Of a stretch of 64,000 nt of DNA, positions 61,077 to 64,000 are shown one piece after another; positions within the stretch are counted from its first letter, which is position 1, and each line of letters opens with the position of its first letter. The notes beneath the pieces are model-generated. The model saw nothing but the letters and a program-made list of their open reading frames with translations. It searched no databases and was not told the origin of the DNA. Position numbers and translations under genes: made by a program. This DNA comes from Luteolibacter luteus (GTDB lineage Bacteria > Verrucomicrobiota > Verrucomicrobiia > Verrucomicrobiales > Akkermansiaceae), in NCBI RefSeq assembly GCF_012913485.1, contig NZ_CP051774.1:1488001-1552000 (forward strand). Reading direction: 5' to 3'.

Positions 61077-61648
61077 CGCTGGTGCTCGATGTCCGCGGTG
61101 GCGGGTGCCGGCTCTTCCACAGCCGCCGTTTCGGGAACCTCGAAGCTATCCGGGATCGCCGCCACGCCGTTCAGGACGATGACCTCGGCATGAGCCGGGC
61201 TGGAATTGAAATAAGCAGCCGTGACTCCCTGCTCCGGCGTATAAAGAACCGGCATCGGGGCGGGATCACTTACCAGCGACGGGAGTTCAGCCGGCACCAT
61301 CCGGGTGCCCGCCCAGAAACAGAAAGCCATCCCCGCCACAGCCGTGGCAGGCAGGAAGAATCGCCAGAAGCTGCCCAATGACTTTTTCGCCGGGGCGGCA
61401 GCTACCGCGGCCACAGACTCACGGGCTATCTCCCGGGAAATCCGGGAATTGAAGAAATCCGCGTACGGGGGCTCTTCCACGGCAGGCAAATTACCGCGTA
61501 GCAAGGCCTTGATCTCCCGCGCCTCCTCACGACGCGCCAACCACTCGGGCTGGGCGCTAGCCCACGCGTTCACCGCGGCAGCGGACTCGCCGGTCAGCTC
61601 GTCCTCCACCCACAGGGCCAGCATTTCTTCATCGGGCATCGTATTCAT
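61073..61648 (-). CDS. Anti-sigma-like membrane protein
   Basis: The 191-residue product has an N-terminal cytoplasmic part (DEEMLALWVEDELTGESAAA, then EWLARREEAREIKALLRGNL) that resembles the start of anti-sigma factors. One membrane helix follows at about 91-112 (FWRFFLPATAVAGMAFCFWA), then a periplasmic acidic and Pro-rich part. There is no zinc-binding HxxxCxxC. Its start overlaps the ECF sigma stop by 20 bp (11 bp if the ATG at 61639 is used). Position and layout suggest it holds the sigma factor at the membrane. Confidence 0.75.
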   Translation of the reverse strand: MNTMPDEEMLALWVEDELTGESAAAVNAWASAQPEWLARREEAREIKALLRGNLPAVEEPPYADFFNSRISREIARESVAAVAAAPAKKSLGSFWRFFLPATAVAGMAFCFWAGTRMVPAELPSLVSDPAPMPVLYTPEQGVTAAYFNSSPAHAEVIVLNGVAAIPDSFEVPETAAVEEPAPATADIEHQR

Positions 61649-62294
61649 CCTTGAGAAGGGATTGGAGTTTTTGGCGGGCGTAGAAGAGACGGCTCATCAC
61701 CGTGCCGATGGAGCAGCTCATCACCTCGGCGATCTCTTTATACGCCAAACCCTGCACGTCTTTCAAGACCACTGCCTCCCGATGTTCGGGAGAAAGCTTG
61801 GCGAGGGCGGATTCGATTTTCACACGGAGTTCGTCTCCCACCAGGGCCTCGTCGGGACTGCGGGATTCGCTGGGGGCTGAAACCGCCGCCGGGTCGATCC
61901 GGTCGCGGTTTAAAAGTTCATCATTCAGTTCGTCCCCGCCTTCCGGACGCCGGCGGCGGGTGAAATCATAGACCGTATTGTGCGCGATCCGGTAGAGCCA
62001 AGTCGTGAAACGGGCCTTCACCTCGAAGCGTGGCAGGGCCTGCCACGCCTTGATGAAGACCTCTTGGGACAGGTCCCAAGCGTCCGTCTCATTTTTGACC
62101 ATATTGCGGATCATGGCGTAAATTCTTCCTCGATGCCGGGTGACGAGCGTGTCGTATGCCTTCATGTCGCCCGCTTTCGCGCGCAGCACGAGAGCCTCGT
62201 CCTCCGGCTCCTCCCCGGGATTTCCCGAGGCTGCAGAGCCGGACTCGGCGGGTCCCAGCAACTTTTTCGACGCGAGGCGCTGGAAAATATTCAT
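61629..62294 (-). CDS. ECF-type sigma-70 family RNA polymerase sigma factor
   Basis: The 221-residue product has region 2 (YDTLVTRHRGRIYAMIRNMV, DLSQEVFIKAWQALPRFEVK and FTTWLYRIAHNTVYDFTRRR) and region 4 (LSPEHREAVVLKDVQGLAYK and EIAEVMSCSIGTVMSRLFYA). It is a RpoE-type ECF factor with a 35-residue N-terminal extension. It is the first gene of the operon with the anti-sigma-like and secreted proteins. Upstream lies a 171-bp gap before the FAD oxidoreductase stop, where its promoter must be; nothing else is seen there. Confidence 0.93.
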   Translation of the reverse strand: MNIFQRLASKKLLGPAESGSAASGNPGEEPEDEALVLRAKAGDMKAYDTLVTRHRGRIYAMIRNMVKNETDAWDLSQEVFIKAWQALPRFEVKARFTTWLYRIAHNTVYDFTRRRRPEGGDELNDELLNRDRIDPAAVSAPSESRSPDEALVGDELRVKIESALAKLSPEHREAVVLKDVQGLAYKEIAEVMSCSIGTVMSRLFYARQKLQSLLKDEYDAR

Positions 62295-62465
62295 CGGAAA
62301 TGCCCTGACCTCGCTCGATTTTTTGGGAATAATCTAACGCCAACTCCCCCACGCTCCGCGCGCGGGATCGCCGGAAAGATGAAGCGATCGTTTCGCGGTG
62401 GCAACTTCATTCCCCAGCGGAGCGACCCAAGAATCCTCCCTTTTTCCAAGCGCCGCAAAGGCTTT

Positions 62466-63701
62466 CTAACCAAAGGCCTTCCGCAGTGCGGCCGGTGCTT
62501 CTTCCGGGGACTCCCCTTTCGCGGCGAGGGCGGCGGCCATCCCTGCAGCCTGACCGGTCGCGAAGCAGGTGCCCATCACACGGATCGACGCCTGTGCCTC
62601 GTGGTCGCAGGAAAGGCAACGACCGGCAGTAAAAACATTCTCCAAGCCCATCGGAATCAGGCTGCCGAGGGGGATTCCCGCAGGCTGCTCGCTCTCGGGA
62701 TAGCGCAGCTTCGGGCCGCGGTTCGTCTCGCGGAATTCCAAGGGCCAGGTCGCGAGCGCGATGTCATCGGGATGGCTGGCACCGGAGAGGACCTCCGCGC
62801 CAGTGAGCAGGTGCCGCCCTTTCCAGCGGCGGCTTTCCCGGACTCCGGCTCTCACCGGCCAGTGGGAAATGTAGGCTCCCTCCCACCCGGGGGCCTCGCG
62901 TTTCAGGAAATCAATCGCGACGGCCGCGGTCGCACGTCCACTCCGCTCGAGGCGGGTGAGGCATGCGGCATCCAAAGGATCGTAGTCGCCCTCCTCCGTG
63001 CCGGAGAGGTCGATGGTGCCGAAGCTCTCGGCCACCCGGCCGCTGGCACGAAAGTGCAGCCCGAGCGCTTCTTTTGGCAGAACTCCGTTCCGGACACCGC
63101 CCACGATCCGCCCCGCGAGCTGCAAGCCGGATTCCCCCCCGGTCACGCCTTGGATGCCGAAGACATAGGCGGGACGCTGTAGCCGGGCGGGTTCCGTCAG
63201 ATCCGCCTCTCCTCCGAGCATGCCGGCCAGCACCGCATCGCCACTGGTATCGATCAGCACCTTGCAAGCGGCTTCAATGAGCCCACCGCGGCTGGCAATC
63301 CCGAGGCTCCAGCCTTCCGGAGACTTCCTTGTGGAAACGACCTCGGCATGGAAAAGCACCTCCACCCCGGACCCGGCCAAAAGCTCATCGGCGATGCGGA
63401 CAAATTCTACCGGATGCTGCATCAACACCCAGACGCGCCCCATTTTCACTGGTCCCCGAGCACCAGTGGCGTGCAGCATCCGCTCCGCAATTTCCGCGGG
63501 AAACCCTGGGTTTGCCAGCACCGGTTCTTCCCCATCGATTTGGTAGAGCCCGCAGAAGGTGTGGACCAGCGAGGCCGTTCCCATCCCTCCCGCGAAGCCA
63601 TGGCGCTCTAGCAGCAAAACCCGAGCTCCCTGCCGCGCAGCGGTTACCGCCGCAGCCAAACCGGCGCTCCCGGCACCGAGAACGATGATATCCGCCGTCA
63701 T
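62466..63701 (-). CDS. FAD-dependent oxidoreductase
   Basis: The 411-residue product starts with a Rossmann FAD-binding motif (DIIVLGAGSAGLAAAVTAAR, G-x-G-x2-G, followed by Glu33). FAGGMGTASLVHTFCGLYQI and LIDTSGDAVLAGMLGG are typical of the FAD-dependent oxidoreductases of the PF12831 type. The end NVFTAGRCLSCDHEAQASIR, then VMGTCFATGQAAGMAAALAA, is the second FAD-binding region. The substrate is not known. It overlaps the acyl carrier protein by 4 bp, which suggests the substrate may be carried on that ACP. Confidence 0.85.
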   Translation of the reverse strand: MTADIIVLGAGSAGLAAAVTAARQGARVLLLERHGFAGGMGTASLVHTFCGLYQIDGEEPVLANPGFPAEIAERMLHATGARGPVKMGRVWVLMQHPVEFVRIADELLAGSGVEVLFHAEVVSTRKSPEGWSLGIASRGGLIEAACKVLIDTSGDAVLAGMLGGEADLTEPARLQRPAYVFGIQGVTGGESGLQLAGRIVGGVRNGVLPKEALGLHFRASGRVAESFGTIDLSGTEEGDYDPLDAACLTRLERSGRATAAVAIDFLKREAPGWEGAYISHWPVRAGVRESRRWKGRHLLTGAEVLSGASHPDDIALATWPLEFRETNRGPKLRYPESEQPAGIPLGSLIPMGLENVFTAGRCLSCDHEAQASIRVMGTCFATGQAAGMAAALAAKGESPEEAPAALRKAFG

Positions 63702-63955
63702 CCGGCACCTCCCGATTTCAGGGCGATGAGACGGGCGAGATCCTCAGGCGTGGCCAGGTTTTCACGGCTTGCATCTTCGGGTCCGATGATCGCACCAAAG
63801 CGTTCCTCCGCGACGACGATCAATTGCATCACGGCCATGGAGTCCATGCCCTCCGCAAACAGGTCGCCATCCACAGGAAAATCCGCGGGCAGATCTACAA
63901 TCCCCTCTTCGCTGAGCATGGCCACCACCTCTTCTGCCGTTGGCATCCGCTTCAT
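63698..63955 (-). CDS. Acyl carrier protein
   Basis: The 85-residue product has the ACP fold with FAEGMDSMAVMQLIVVAEER; Ser39 in the D-S-M motif carries the phosphopantetheine arm. The start at ATG 63955 is chosen over 63973 because the longer version only adds six residues. Its stop overlaps the FAD oxidoreductase start (ATGA). It is not next to fab genes, so it is probably a dedicated carrier of a biosynthetic pathway that continues past the right edge. CoaD at 7.9 kb makes the cofactor precursor but is unlinked. Confidence 0.85.
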   Translation of the reverse strand: MKRMPTAEEVVAMLSEEGIVDLPADFPVDGDLFAEGMDSMAVMQLIVVAEERFGAIIGPEDASRENLATPEDLARLIALKSGGAG

Positions 63956-64000
63956 CCGACCCCACGGGAACAAACCCGGCTCTTGGGGGCAAGCTTCGCG

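Overview
The window looks like chromosomal DNA from a member of the Verrucomicrobiota, most likely the Verrucomicrobiales (Luteolibacter or a relative). This rests on gene content: a fused CcoNO cbb3 oxidase, a PEP-CTERM tail, a C-P-S-R sulfatase, DUF1573, DUF3450 with ExbB/ExbD/TonB, LPS genes and high GC. Start sites rarely have a strong Shine-Dalgarno. No rRNA, tRNA, CRISPR array, prophage or insertion sequence was seen. The organism is inferred, not proven.

Layout. 1-9.3 kb: the N-terminal part of a CorA magnesium channel (cut by the left edge), a small lipoprotein, two glycosyltransferases, a BamE-like protein, the CstA carbon-starvation transporter beside two tandem paralogous LuxR-type regulators, CoaD and a secreted nuclease/phosphatase-fold enzyme. 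9.3-19.9 kb: a cbb3 oxidase locus on the minus strand, read CcoS, fused CcoNO, CcoQ, short CcoP, a small Cys-rich protein, CcoG, a 50-residue membrane protein, a SafE-type membrane protein, then after a 526-bp gap CcoI and a PocR/AraC regulator. Three of these genes encode only 50 to 56 residues. 20-21.7 kb: LpxA and a MYG1-family protein.

21.8-36.1 kb is the most interesting part: a TonB-dependent receptor, a secreted beta-helix protein made of two nearly identical 480-residue modules, and an operon encoding DUF3450, an ExbB with a long coiled-coil N-terminus, ExbD, TonB, a TPR protein, an OprP-type porin and a small secreted protein. All three transcription units carry the same palindrome, TGACG-N4-CGTCA, in the intergenic region upstream. 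I read this as one co-regulated, dedicated outer-membrane uptake system. Its substrate and regulator are unknown.

36.1-48.6 kb: an FMN reductase, a GH5 glycosidase, MntR, an ECF-sigma operon whose membrane anti-sigma-like protein ends in a PEP-CTERM sorting tail, a secreted protein, fused 5-oxoprolinase, a sulfatase and a metallo-hydrolase. 48.7-56.4 kb: an AsmA-like protein, a three-gene YqjD/YqjE/YqjK-like set, two tandem PilT ATPases and a zinc-ribbon membrane protein. 56.4-64 kb, all on the minus strand: rhodanese and DUF1573, a secreted beta-helix protein, MazG with rhomboid, a second ECF-sigma/anti-sigma operon, and at the right edge an acyl carrier protein overlapping an FAD oxidoreductase, probably the end of a biosynthetic operon continuing outside the window.

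Intergenic DNA carries a dispersed repeat (12.7 and 36.8 kb, opposite orientations), a short repeat cluster at 12.75 kb and a long imperfect inverted repeat at 48.6 kb.
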